DNA from: Neodontobutis hainanensis
Taxonomy: Eukaryota > Chordata > Actinopteri > Gobiiformes > Odontobutidae
Assembly: GCA_024349245.1 (NCBI GenBank)
Contig: JALDNG010002728.1
Location: 1-64,000, forward strand
Length of the DNA stretch: 64,000 nucleotides
Reading direction: 5' to 3'
Part shown: piece by piece, positions 36,853 through 49,040 of the stretch
Numbering within the stretch: the first letter of the stretch is position 1
How the letters are laid out: each line of letters begins with the position of its first letter
Translations under genes and position numbers: made by a program
Notes under the pieces: model-generated
What the model was told of the DNA's origin: nothing
Database searches by the model: none
The model's input: only the letters and a program-made list of their open reading frames with translations

Positions 36853-37183
36853 ACACGGTTTTCAAGGTGAAGACGTTTTGTCTCTAATTCCAAGAGACTT
36901 TATCAATTCTGAGTTCAACTGGTAAGAGAGCTGAGTTTATATCTCTAAAGGGAGGAGTTTCCCCTGAAACCAAACCTGATGGACCAGGTTGTTCTGTTCT
37001 CATCCTCGTTAGCCATGAAAAGGAGTGTGACTCCAAATGTGAGAGTCGTTAAGGCTCAGGAGAGTTCCAGGGTGCAACTCTAGAACAACCAACACAGCAC
37101 TTGAATGGAGCAGTGACACTAACAACTCTCCTGAGCCTTTTTTTCAAGATGTCCTGGATGACTGAGAACCTTCACAGACAAAT
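36853..37183. mobile_element. Penelope 3' fragment folded back on itself (unit 2)
   Basis: Second copy of 30930-31260 carried by the tandem duplication, with the same hairpin arms. Confidence 0.8.
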
Positions 37184-38376
37184 AGAAAGTGACCCGTATG
37201 ATTGTGTCTGAGTGTGTGGGGGAAAAAAACACAGAAAAAGGTTTCTGTTAATTGCAAAGCAGAGGGACTGGCAAAACAATCATAGTAATGTCTAAATTTA
37301 TAGCTATTTCACCCCTAATTGAGTTGAAAAAGAAAAAGTTAATTATGGAGATATGACACCTAAAAACCTGCAAATTCAACTCACCACCAAACCCGAACCT
37401 ACTTTCACAATATGTCAATTTAAAATTTTATGTACATAATATTATAACAATAGATATAAAAACTGCTAACTTTCTTAGGATTTGTGTTATACACAAAGAT
37501 TCCAGTAAATACGAGTAATGCTACATATATTTCACATTTAATGTATAACACAGGGCCTTTCAGGCTTTTATTGTAACAAAACACATAACTATAAGATAAT
37601 ATAAAAAGATAAGAACTATGTACTGTTGCAAATAGTTTTAAAAGCAGAAATATTACCACATCTCTGCCTACTCTAAAGATGAACATTTTCAGAGACAGGA
37701 TTCTGGTCTTGTCCTGTCCTGCTAAAACCTACTATCACTGCATTTTACATTCACAAGGGAGCCAAATGGATCTGCATGTGTTTCAGCCGGTTACATAATA
37801 AAAAATCTGCCGATGTTCCTATGACCACTATTACCCACAAATGAATGTATTCTTCTGCTCCACAAAGCCTCTTTATCAGCAGTGGCTACAAATCCAGCCT
37901 GACTCTATTTCACAGTTCATTCGTAAGTCCATTATGTGATCGGTTATCTGCTCCGGTGGGACTGGGCTCAAGACAATCGGCCTCATACAAATGTGCGTGG
38001 TGACGTGGGCAGTGATGACAGCAGGTGAGAACAGACAAGTGGAGACCCCATCCATTTTCTACCAGTCCTTTCAATTGAAGGCACCCTCCTTTAAACACAT
38101 TTCTAAGATTGTCTAAAGATAGTTTTTAATATTCTATGATATGGTGGTCGTGAAAGCAAATTTCTTATTTGTGTAATAATTTGATGTGATGCATAAACAT
38201 CACCGTTTTGATGGAGAAGTTGTTAAGATAATGGCTAAGAAAATGTCTTCTTTTTGTTACACTGCAAACTTTATGTTTATGGTTATTAAAAGTAGTGACT
38301 AATGTAAAAAAAAAATAGCACACACTTCTGAATGCAGTGCTACTTCTCAACTGGGGGTTGCAAAGCTCAGGATATT

Positions 38377-38982
38377 CTTTTTTTTATTTCTTCTTCAGAA
38401 AGGTTTCAAAAGTAAAAAAAACAAAACAAGAAAGCCATCTAACCAAGCAGTGGAGACGCAGGTCACTGGGAAGGTCTTCATCAAGGTCAGCAATTATGTT
38501 TTGGAACTGTATGTGATTCAGAGCATGAGTGCAAATGAAATGTACAATGTCTAGCACAGGTTCCAATACATGCTCGATATTTAGCTTCTTGGATGCTCTT
38601 GATGGATGATGCAGTGAAATGTCCAAAAATCTGGGAAGCGATCATCAGCTTGACACAGTCCAGATCCCAACCATCTGTGGTTAATTTTGATAACTGAAAA
38701 TTATCTTTTTCAACAACAGCCATGAGTGTTTCTTTCAGGTCGATGCCCTGGGTCTTTTCTTTAAATGGCAAAATGTCAAACAAATCTTCCTTAACTGTGA
38801 CTCTGAAACTGACCTTATTTATTCCGTCAACTGTGGCTTGTCTTGAACGTCAGTAGACTCATCCAAAGCAATGCTGAAATAGTGGCATTTTTGAGCTCTG
38901 TATGTAACTGTACCTCTAGTGACGTGTTAATGTCTGATATTCTCTGCTCAACTGCAGGTCTAACACAGAATGCTTCAAACTG
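38377..38982 (-). pseudogene. hAT-family transposase relic (unit 2)
   Basis: Second copy of 32455-33060 carried by the tandem duplication. The translated blocks at 38384-38783 are identical to those in unit 1, so the copy has not diverged since duplication. Confidence 0.8.
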
Positions 38983-40974
38983 TCATTTTCTGGAACTAGG
39001 ATAGCAACAACATCTACAACACTTACATTTCCCCTTTTTGTATGGCCTCATGTTCATGCCACATGATATGACGCAAGTGTGACAGTCTCAGTGTTTCAAA
39101 AATTAAGTCTGCTTTTCAACCTGATTTTTCAAGCAGTTTGTGCATTTTGTTCTTACAAATTGTTAAGCCTTTAGGAAATTACTTGGCTGTGTTGGTAAAA
39201 TTATGTTCCAAATTTGAGGTTTTTCAGATATTGAAGTTTTGCAAAGTAAACAAAATTTTATAATAAAATAAAACTCTTCCATTTTAGATAAAAATATATT
39301 CTTCTCCTCTTCATATTTTCACTTAGCTTTTCATTTTCCAGACTTAGCCATCACAATCCCGTCAAAAGCACTAGCTCAAGCTTTAAGCACACCTGCTGCA
39401 TCTGCACGTGTTTACATTTGTGTCAGCTACCTTTGTGCGGGCAATTTCCATATTGTCACAGAATCGTTATTATTATTACGTCATTATGTATTGTGAATCT
39501 GTATTATATCACATTCAAATTTGTTTTAATCTATAACAAAAAAATGTTTGAAACAAGATTAAATTAGATTTAATTTGACAACAATTTGTCCAGGCTCCAG
39601 TCAAAGAGAGCCTGGACTGGAGGGCGAACCAGTCAGCTCCTTTCCAGTGACGGCCACTAACAGCATCAAGCACACAAAATAAAAATCACATGCACAATAA
39701 TGAGCTCCTCTGGAGGATCTGCGCCCTTTGGACCGGTCCAGAGGACAGTGGATGTATAAAAGAGGGTTAAAAGACTGGATACTAGCTGAGACATTTTTGA
39801 TGTATATTATTCTACTTTATTTTATTGCCATTTTAAAAAATTGTGTGGTTTGGTGCATTTAAGCAATAGCACTACCCTGAAAAATAAATAAAACTGACTT
39901 TTGTTAACCTTATCTAATTTTACTTCACTGTTTGTCTTCAGCTCATTTGAATGTCAGGCCACTTTCCTGTTGTAATCGTCGGAGTTAGAACTAGCAGAAA
40001 GTTGGAGCATGATGGAGCACCTATCTCCCAGACTAATTAGAAAAGCTGTCAGATAATAGATTCAACAAAGCCATGTGTTAGCCTGCCATAAATTTAACAT
40101 TACACTGTGCCTTTGAGGAATTTGTAAGAGAACAGACATTCAGTGAAAAGATGTAGAGTTTAGACAGATTTGAAATGAATTACTTTTTCCCCGTCGTTTT
40201 ATAAAGACCTGAGCTTACCTTCCATAGTCTTTTAATTAGTCAATGTCTTGGCAAGCTGAATTTGTCTCCAAGAACATATTTCTTAGCTGGGTACAAGGCA
40301 ATCTGTGCTGACCTTGGAAGGCGGTGTGCTTTTTGTTTATGTTCTGTACTGAAAGGTTTTTAACAAGGTTTTTTTAATAAAAACATATATTAGCAAGTTT
40401 TCATAAAAGGCACATTTGCAGCACTCAGCAAAGTAATCAGTTATAGAGGTTTAGAAGTCTCCTGTTTGCCCATAATCCCCCCATTTTTAATCTTACTTGT
40501 GAATTTACACTTTTATCAGCTTTTCTCTCATTTATTTGAGGAAAATAAAGATGTCCCCTTGAGGTTTTGTGAAGTGCATTTTCTCGTTTCAATAGCCCCA
40601 TTCTTGCCCTTTTACTTTTCCCTTCTGCTTTAATGGCTTGTTTATATTGTTTTTATAAATAGTTGGCAATTTTACAAAGCCCAAAGGTATGATTGCAAAA
40701 GCAGTTTTCCCTCAAATGTCTCCAAGCTGCTTTGAAATGGGTTATTAGCCGTCTATTCAGGCTTTGTGTTACAAAGTGATGTCATTAATTAACATCACGG
40801 TCCTCTGTGGAGGTGATACATGTGGCAGGTCGAAGTAGACTGGGTATTTAAACTGAAAACAACTCCCCTGTGCATCCCTGGTGTACACTGTTCACATCAG
40901 ACACAGTACTACCACAAAATCATGTTTGTGTGTTTGTTGTTACTCTATTATGTTACATTTTACAAACAAACTGA

Positions 40975-42870
40975 GTGAAAATATATGGTAGAGTTTAACT
41001 ATAAACACACATTTGAGAATCTATATAAATAGTTAAGTATCACGGAAATGGGAGTACTTAGGATTTTTCTTATTTAGACAACTAGATCTCACTTTGCACA
41101 GCAACTGGAATCTTGTGATGTTTTGTCCCTCTCACTTCTGCTAGCAGAATTTGGGTAGTTTAAGAGGCAAAGAAACCTTTTGCCCAAAATGCTAAAATTT
41201 TGTTGTGGTTCGGAAAACACTGCCACCACAAAAACCTGTCGTGTAAACCAACGTCCTTTAAAATTTGAAATAACAGCTGAGTCCCAGAATGTTATTAGCT
41301 AACAACAATGACAAAAATCAGTGTTTGTAGTTTAAAAACTGCCTTGATTATATATTATAATAGTATTAAGATATTGTGTTGTGGCATCACAACACTTCTG
41401 TTCTGGATTTTTATGATCAGACATTATGTAAACAGTCCCTTAGTCTACCATAGATTAGAATGCATTCATGTGCTCCTTGGAAGCTGCAGTAAAATAGTGG
41501 GGCTCAATGCGGTGGGGATGAGTCTTGCCCTCAACACCATCAAGAACAATTTAATACTGGCCACAACCCAAGAAACAAAACAAACTGAGCACTTGTTCAT
41601 TAGCGAGCACTACGTTCCTGAGCACTGTGAATATGCACTTCTGTCTTTTTGTATTTGTATATGCATATTAAATTTTGTGTGTACATTTTAATATCAGATG
41701 TGTGCACAAAAGGCTATAGTCTGACAAACAAAGCTCTGAATACACATCTTGTACATTGTCTTGTCATTGTCTAGATTTGGAGTGCTGTGTTTAGATTCAT
41801 GTGTAACAAGCAGTGACTGTAGAAGGGCTGGACATAAGGAGTGTGACGTCACCCATAGCGTTACGAACCTAGAGATTGAAGCTCTTTCATTTGCCATTTT
41901 TAGCCGTTATGGAGAAGGCCATTTTAATTTTATGGAGCCAGAAGTTCATAATTTGGGCATAAGGACTGATTTATGTGCCTGTTTGCATGGTAACCAGTGA
42001 GCCAATCAGAGGATTGCTTGTTATAAATCTGTTGCGCTTGCCCCCTGCAGAGAACGGCAAAGCTCCAGCAGAGACCTGAGCTAAACTTAGCATCGCTGCT
42101 CCTTCACTGTCCCTGAGCAACCTGGAAGTTCAAGAAACCTTCCATCTTTGCAGCACTACTTTACTACTTTACTTTATCATTCCGATTGAATAAGAGACAA
42201 AACAATGTGTTTATGATTTCTGATTCTTTTCCACAATAACTTCTTTGCTTATGGCATGATTAAAACACTATAGTGATAAAAAAAACTATTTTAAGATTTG
42301 TCTGTTTCCTTTTATGGTATTTAAAAGTTTTTTAAAAAATGATAAATAAATAAATAAATAATTTATTAACTCTGTGCACTTAAATACTAAGTGTATAAAT
42401 CATGTCAGATTTAAGAGCTTGAAATACAGTTTATATATGCCTTTAAACCCAGAACCACATACATAAATAGAGATTTGTTAAAGTTTAAGTTTATTTTAAA
42501 AAAGCTGAAGTTGTAGATGTCCGATGAAGCTGAGGAAGACGAGGCTGGGCTATGTCAGCTGTGCAGGAGCAGAGAGGATCGACAGGGCAGCAGACCGATG
42601 ACTGGACTGGACTGGACCTGACTGGACTGGGCCGATAGAAAAGCCTCAGCAGAGGTAACTGTAGAGGAGCTCTGCAAAGACAGAGAACAAAGTAAAAACT
42701 TCTGTAAATGAGATTTAAAACCAAACAGTAATTATTCAGTCAGAAACATTTATCCATATCTTACAAAAAATAAAAACATTAGAATTTGCTTCAGGTCTAA
42801 ACGTGCAGTAATGTGAAGCTTATTACCAGCACAAACACCAAACTGTATAAGAGCATTATTCCTTTCTAAT
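40975..42870. other. Unassigned intergenic DNA
   Basis: No gene recognised. The 127-codon frame at 41308-41691 has no motif. An AAAT run lies at about 42343-42362 and a short GACTG/GGACT tandem at 42599-42631. Confidence 0.4.
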
Positions 42871-42874
42871 TGAA

Positions 42875-43761
42875 TGTGACCAGTGGCCGGTATATACGGC
42901 CACCGTAGCACCAGCTCGCGCATGCGCTTTTGCACACTTCCGCCTTTACCATTAGCCTTGCCGGCATATATAAGCAGTACAGATAGGGTGCCGGTTAGGT
43001 TGTGGTGCCGTAAATCCTGACACATGAAAGTTTTGCTGCAAGAGGTGTCATACAACGGATGGGCCAGGAACATCGTAGTCACCATCTAGTTGCGGGTTTT
43101 AGACTCCAGTACCACTGTTGCTTTGTTTGGGCTTTATGTTTTGTGTGAATCTCACTTTTATTCGTTTTGTATTAAGTATTTGTCTTTTGTCATTTATCCT
43201 GGTTTAGTTAATTTGTATTTTTTTTGTAATGTCTCTTTAAGTAGTCTCTGCCCGTTTTCTTGGTGTGGACTAGCGCCTATTTTAACATTGTATTTTAGTT
43301 TTTCTTCTAGGGTTTCGGCCAAGGGTGGTTGCCCGTAGAGGTGGAGGGTGGTGTTAGATCACCTCACTTCAGTCTCCTCACCCCCCGTGTGTTATGGTAT
43401 TTTTGCACGCCCTTCACTTATTGCATGTTTGAGTTTTCTTGTATATTATTTTGTGTGTGTGTGTGCGTGCTTAGCACGAGGCGTAGTGAGTGCCTGTCAC
43501 TACCCACCGTTACCTCGCCCAGCGCACCTGCGGCCGACTCTACTTCTTTTTGTTTTGTATTTTAATTGTTGCAGTTAATGTGGGAAGTTTTTAATAAATA
43601 GACAGGGGCAGGGGCACCTAGGATCATTTCTGCTAGTTAATGGTGTTTTATTTTAATTTATTTTGTTGTAATAGTGTAGTGAAAAAGTGTTAAGCTGACT
43701 CTGCCTCCTTTGACCACCACTTGCAGTCCGTGAAAGGTATTTTTTCTTTTAATCGGTTACA
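42875..43761 (+). mobile_element. Probable solo LTR of a retrotransposon
   Basis: The segment opens TGTGACC and closes GGTTACA, near-perfect inverted termini with TG...CA ends. It is flanked by TGAA on both sides (42871-42874 and 43762-43765), as expected for a 4- or 5-bp target duplication. A TATA-like CATATATAAG lies at about 42964-42973 and an AATAAA at 43592-43597, giving the U3-R-U5 order in plus orientation. The 887-bp length fits a fish Gypsy/ERV-type LTR. No internal gag-pol is present, so recombination between LTRs probably removed it. The open frames inside are not convincing genes. Confidence 0.6.
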
Positions 43762-43765
43762 TGAA

Positions 43766-45754
43766 GGTTAGGTATGATTGTATCTTCATATTATTAACCA
43801 GGTTTGGTCCAGTGTATCATATTAAACTATTGTTAAAACGGTGGATTACAGTAAATTAGGCCTTTAGCAGAGACATTTGAGTCAGCTGACAAAAGCTCAA
43901 TAGTTTGCCATCTGTATATATTCTGAACAGTATTTTAACACATGCAGACAATTGGCAATCAATCTCCATTCATAACACTAGCAACTGACAAAAACGAAGA
44001 CACACTGGCTAAAAAGCTTTGGAAAACATAGGCTAACTAAAAAACAATCTTTAGGTGTAGTAATGAGCCTAAATTTTGCTGATTTAAAATAAGTCTTTCA
44101 AGGATCTCTCTTCTGTCCATTAATATCCAGCGGCTTCTTCTCCCGAGGGGACAGTGTAAAGAAGACGGAGCAAGTGCCAATCAAACCTGTCAGCCACGCC
44201 CCCGCGAGTCAACATAGCAGAATGGAGGCAGCTGATAGGTCAGTTATTAATCTTTATATCTTGAGTTAGTTGATAAATATCAATATAACAATTACGGGAA
44301 TAATAAAATGTGTTTAAACCAAAGAGAGCAGCGTTAGAATGAAGAAATAGTCACTTTAAAAATGGTGCAGATTTTTTAATGGATGTCTATGGGAGCCAGG
44401 CTTGATGGAGCCAACTACAACCTCGTATAAGCTTCAAAACCGAAAGTGGGCTTGCTATATCCACCCCTTCTACTGTCAATGGTAACAAGATTGTTTTCCT
44501 GAGTTTAGACTTACAGGTTATGGACCATACACAATAATCATTATATACAAGTCATTAGCCTTAGCTGGTATTAACTAATTACTCCATGAACCTCTTTACT
44601 TACCAGTACAAAAACAACCCTTTCACTATTATTCCCGATATTTCATGCATTTCAAATTGTTTAGGATTCCAAAACAGCAAAGTGTATGTGAGGACACAGC
44701 CTTAATGAGGTAGGCAATAAACAGTCATTTTCAAAGCTCCTCTGTAAAAATGTGCTAGAGGAAGTGATTCAGAAGATTAAACCACTTTTAGCATTCAAAG
44801 CTCTTCAGGCAGCAACCCGAGGCTAAGGCAGCACAAGAGAAAAATGGAATTCCAAAACATACTTCAAGAGTGGCACGGAGATAAAAGATAAAACAAAAAA
44901 GAAAACACTCATTTAAGAAAAAAAGTTGGAGGAATAAATAAAATAACTTTGGAATATAAACATGCAACCATCTCTCAAAGTATTCTGGCGCTGGAACAGT
45001 CCTATTTACAGTGTATTTCTATAAATATGTTGAAAATTCATGGGCAGACAAAGAGGGTGAGATAAAGGCAGGGAAAGAGTGGCAGGCTGACAGAGAAAAC
45101 TGTCACAAAGAATTTGTTTGGGAACATTAACAGACACTTTTCTCAAAGCCTCTCCAGCTCCAGAGAAATCCAATGCGCTAAAGCTGCTGTACTATTCAAC
45201 CTCACAGACAGTAATCAAATACACAAGCCACCGGTGACACGACGCTAACACAATTTACTCCAGCTCCGGTGCAAATATTTCACATAAACAGCCCCAGTGT
45301 TTGCACGGGAGACTGCTTTCAATCGCTCAAGAGTGAACACACATTTTACTCTTTAAATAGATCCCCCTTTCTCTGTGGCAGCTGTCAGAGGTGGTGTCTG
45401 GAACACCTGGAACAGCAGATAGCACGAGACACTATCATGCATTAAAGAAACATTATAATGTTAACATGTAACAGGTTAAATTAATTCTACAAAAATTCTG
45501 TGCTTTATTCAATAACTCTTGTCCTATTAAAGACCAAAACTGAGTGGATTATTGCAACTCTTTTACCTCTCATGTGTCCGTCTGTATGTGTGATGTCAGT
45601 GATTTTGCATTATAAGGGTTTATTGATAACCATTAACAAACACTTTCAACCGAAAGTCAAACTTGTGCTTCTAATTCGTTTCATTCACACCTATTGTGCT
45701 CAGTTTAAAGACATTTTACTTTTGCGCTGCTCTCCTCCGACAATTCGCAAACCG
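43766..45754. other. Unassigned intergenic DNA
   Basis: No gene recognised. 44150-44480 (GCCACGCCCCCGCGAG, TGGATGTCTATGGGAGCC) looks like dispersed repeat DNA but I cannot name it. 44950-45370 is repeat-poor and could be single-copy sequence. Confidence 0.35.
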
Positions 45755-46195
45755 TACAGTAGTGTTCATAAGTTCACATACAGAATTTGTGATTTTTTTT
45801 GGCCATTTTTCAGAGAATATTAATGATACCACAAAAACTTTTCAATAACTCATAGTTAGCGATTGGATTATTGTCAAACAATTGTGTTTACTCATAAACT
45901 TAAATGATAATGAGAGCAGAAACTGCACAAATGACACAAGAGTTTACATACCCCTGTTCTTAATACCGTGTATTACCACCTTTAACATCAATGACAGCTT
46001 GATGTTTTGGATTAGGCCCTTTATTTTTTCAGATGGTAAAGCTGCCCATTCTTCTTGGCAAAAAGCCAAAATGAACTGTGGGGAGAGCGGGAATCGAACC
46101 ACCTACCTTCCAGTTGAAAGACGACCGCTCTACCCACTGAGCTACTGCCGCCCTTCTTGGCAAAAAGCCTCCAGTTCCTTTAAATCTTTGGGTTG
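45755..46195 (-). mobile_element. Tc1-like element, 3' end
   Basis: On the minus strand it reads the last transposase codons (CTGCCCATTC..., then CAAGCTGTCATTGATG and GGTGGTAATACACGGTATTAAG) followed by the terminal non-coding end with GTATGTGAACTTATGAACAC near 45765. It belongs to the same family as 4523-5235 and 59520-60180. A short SINE-like insert at 46068-46152 interrupts it. Confidence 0.8.
46068..46152 (-). repeat. Miniature tRNA-like SINE insert with 17-bp duplication
   Basis: CTTCTTGGCAAAAAGCC occurs at 46051-46067 and again at 46153-46169, exactly flanking an 85-bp insert in the Tc1 relic. The insert is only the tRNA-like head of the SINE family at 23627-23842: on the minus strand GGCAGTAGCTCAGTGGGTAG, the B-box GGTTCGATTCCC, then CTCCCCACAGTTCATTTT. 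The body and usual tail are missing. The long duplication indicates LINE-type target-primed integration. Confidence 0.85.
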
Positions 46196-46429
46196 AGTGC
46201 CCTGTGGTAGGCTAATATCGGTAATCTATCTGTGGAACAAATGGAGGCAGACTCAACTACAGCAATTCTATTGAGATAGAAACAAACAGAAATTAAACAA
46301 CTGTCAATAAAAAATTAGCAACATATGGTGATTTTTTTTTTATTGGCCCAATTTGTGTAGGTTACACAACCAGCCACATTTATTAACCCCTGACTTCCCT
46401 TGAGCTTAATACTATCAATCCATCAATCC

Positions 46430-47999
46430 ACCGTTTTTCTATTATGGGGAAGGCTTTGAGTAATAGACTAAATTACACAGTATGTTGTTCAAATTGTGTA
46501 TCAGCCCGTGGCATCACACACTTGTTACAAAGGGACCCTCTTTGAAGAACACATGTACACATTCAACCAGAGGGGTCTCATAGGCCAGGGCAAATAGCAT
46601 CCCTCACCCACGTGAAAAGCTGCTCAGATCTGGAGAGCACGGACCAGTCATAGCAAGTGAAGTTTCTCCTGCTCCGGTGGCGTGAATAGCGTAAGGCAGA
46701 AGGCTCCAAGAATGACCAGTTTCGAAGGCAAGAATGGAACCTTCGAGAGATAATTAGTGTGAGTGTGCAACATAACTTTGACAAGTCCAGGGGCACAATC
46801 TAGGCAGAATGACGAGACCAACAGAACTTGCAAATCCCCAATTCTCTTGCAAGAAGTAATTGCTGTCAGGAAAACAATCTTAAGAGTCAGAAACCGACTC
46901 CAGTGATTTAAAAGAGGTGTTAACCAACACTATAGACGTGTCCCACAAAGGCTCCTTAAAGTGGGCAACTAGGCGGTGTCTCTCCACTGGGACCACATCT
47001 TTTAGAGCGTGGCAAGACAAAATAGTGGCCACATAGGCTCTGAGAGTATTTGGGCATAAGCCAAAGATAGTTTACTCTGCAGAAACTCTAGCACTGAAAC
47101 GATCTAGCACTGAACTGGCTCTGCTAGTGTGTAATACACCAGGCCTCAAAAGCACACCATCTAAGGGCGTAATGTCTTCAAGAAGAGGGAGCCTTAGCAC
47201 TTAGAATATTCTCAACTACACCAGCTGGAAGCACAGTCTTTCTGAATTTGTACCCCTTAGGGGCTAAACGTTAAGGTTCCAGAGCTCAGGCAGGGGAAAA
47301 GGTACTTCCTGACATGAATTGCCCAGGGAATCTAATATCTCTCCCGTCGAGGAGAGATGTTAGATCTGAGAACCATATTATGGTTGGCCAATGGAGCACA
47401 ATGAGTAAGAGGCGAGACCCCTGTTGATGGACCCTGGCCAGGACTCCTTTGAGCTAGGCAATTGGGGAAAAATCCATCCCACATTTGCAATCTGTAATCT
47501 GTAAAAATCTGGACCATGCGTGGGCCATTGCGTCCAGACCCAGGGGGTCTGGGGGACTCAGAGATAAGTCGAGGAAACATTGTGCTGTCTCCTGTAAAGC
47601 AAAGATGTCCTCCTCTGCTTTGTAATATCTTTCCCAGATTTGACTGACTGTGTCAGTGCGGAGTTTCCATTTCCCATGTGTCACAGACAGTCTGAACAGT
47701 AGGTCTGCTCCTACATTCATGTGTCCCGGAATGTAAATCGCCCTGAGGGAGAGGAACTTGTCCTTGACCCGAAGCATAAGCTGCTGCAATAGCCTGTTCA
47801 AGCAGTGGAATGCAGTTTGCCATGGTGATTTATGTAAGAGACTACCATTGTATTGTCCACTTGGATTAGTACATGGCAGCCCCTCAGCTGCTGGAAGAAG
47901 TATTTCATGGCAAGAATTACAGTCATCATTTAAAGGCAATTGATGTGCTATTAGAGAAGATGACTTCACCCTGGCCTGGATGGCCATCCAAGACTCCAT
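46430..47999 (-). mobile_element. DIRS-like tyrosine-recombinase retroelement, decayed
   Basis: Minus-strand blocks: RNase H end with QVDNTMVVSYINH-like residues (about 47860-47820, another frame), then KFLSLRAIYIPGHMNVGADLLFRLS (about 47760-47685), IWERYYKAEEDIFALQETAQC and PPDPLGLDAMAHAW, ending FSPIA at about 47454. Further down come NTLRAYVATILSCHALKDVVPVERHRLVAHFK (about 47055-46955) and a recombinase-like stretch LESVSDS.LKIVFLTAITSCKRIGDLQVLLVSSFCLDCAPGLVKVMLHTH (about 46910-46745), with PPEQEKLHLL at about 46680. RNase H followed by this recombinase domain is typical of DIRS elements in fish. Multiple frameshifts make it a pseudogene; the RT part is not recognised. Confidence 0.8.
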
Positions 48000-48635
48000 G
48001 AGTGTACCAGACCTGGCATTTAAAACGAAGGCAAGACCACTTTTCTAATAATTGTCCCATTTCAGATAAACAATTTTGATTGTGTCACTATCTTTGGCCC
48101 CTGAGGAGAAATGAATTTCAGTGGAATGGAATGGAATCCAGACCCACAAGACATTCAAATATATTATGGTTTGTCTGGCAAGCCATGATAGGGCTGCAAT
48201 AAAAGAATAACATCAGTCTTTTAAGTTTCTCATGTAGTATGAAATGTCCCGGCCAGGACTAACTTTGGTCATGCCGTCCTGAGAAAGAGTACAAATTTCA
48301 GTGTTCTTGACAGGTATGTACCAGGCTTAAAACACATCTATACCTGTCAAAGCTGTAACATTATTGGCCAAAAGACAGCCGGTCAGGACACAGACGCTTT
48401 GCCTGGAACAATACACAAAGCATTGTAGAGCACAAAGCGGCAGACAAATAAGCCGACTCCTTCCTTATGACGGCAGTTACTGACCTAGCTTGCCACACTG
48501 CATTTGCATTTATTTATATTTTTTACTACTTACGCAAATCCCAAAAGTTGCATACATGTTGCTTTAAGCTGCACTACCTAATTTTTTGTTGCCGTCTTTG
48601 TCTCAAATGCCACTCTCCCCAAAAGCAGCCTAGGA
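48000..48635. other. Unassigned stretch
   Basis: It lies upstream (minus strand) of the DIRS RNase H, where RT would be expected. I see no RT motif, and a GAATGGAATGGAATCC triplication sits near 48125. Confidence 0.35.
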
Positions 48636-48639
48636 CCTC

Positions 48640-49040
48640 TCCTGCTGGTCTTTTATTTAAAAAAATTACTGCCACAAAGGGAGGCGTTTCCTGAAACCAA
48701 AACTGATGGACTAGGCTGTCCTGGTCTCACAGTCGTTGGCCATTAAAGGAATGTGTGACTCCTGATGTGGGGTCGTTAGGGCTCGGGTGAGTCATTAGTG
48801 ACACTGCTCCATTCAGGTGCAAAGTGGTAAGTGCCAATGCTCCATTCATGTGCAGAGTCATTAGAGTCACTGTTCTATTCAGGTTGAAGAACTGACACTC
48901 AAGGTCACAGCTGCACTGGCTAGTGACCAAACCACCCTCTTCCAATATCACCTCGGAGCAAAGGAGGACTTTGTCAGCACTGGAGAAGTACCACAGCATC
49001 ACTATTCTGCAAGCAGACAAAGAAAGATGCACGCACTGTG
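48640..49040 (-). mobile_element. Penelope 3' fragment with internal tandem
   Basis: Minus-strand counterpart of the Penelope 3' region (compare 52560-52760): AGTCACACATTCCTTTAATGG, GGGAGTCGTTA-type and ACCTGAATGGAGCAG motifs are shared. The ACCTGAATGGAGCAGTG-containing unit of about 36 bp is present three times between 48790 and 48900. It carries no coding domain. Confidence 0.75.

Larger units (their letters stand above)
35060..40974 (+). repeat. 5.9-kb tandem duplication, unit 2
   Basis: 5,915 bp directly following unit 1. The differences I can find are indels: -1 in an A-run near 35074, +1 near 35383, +1 near 36370, -1 in an A-run near 37801, -3 near 39406, +1 near 39725, -2 near 40118, -1 near 40203 and -2 in a T-run near 40652. 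They sum exactly to the 7-bp length difference. No base substitution was noticed. Beyond 40974 the sequence is unique (GTGAAAATATATGG). Confidence 0.97.

Noticed and set aside
41308..41691. 127-codon plus-strand frame with hydrophobic stretches
   Set aside because: No motif, no splice context and AT-rich composition; most likely chance.
47454..47999. Host gene or Gypsy polyprotein
   Set aside because: The RNase H block is followed by a tyrosine-recombinase-like region rather than an integrase, which fits DIRS better.
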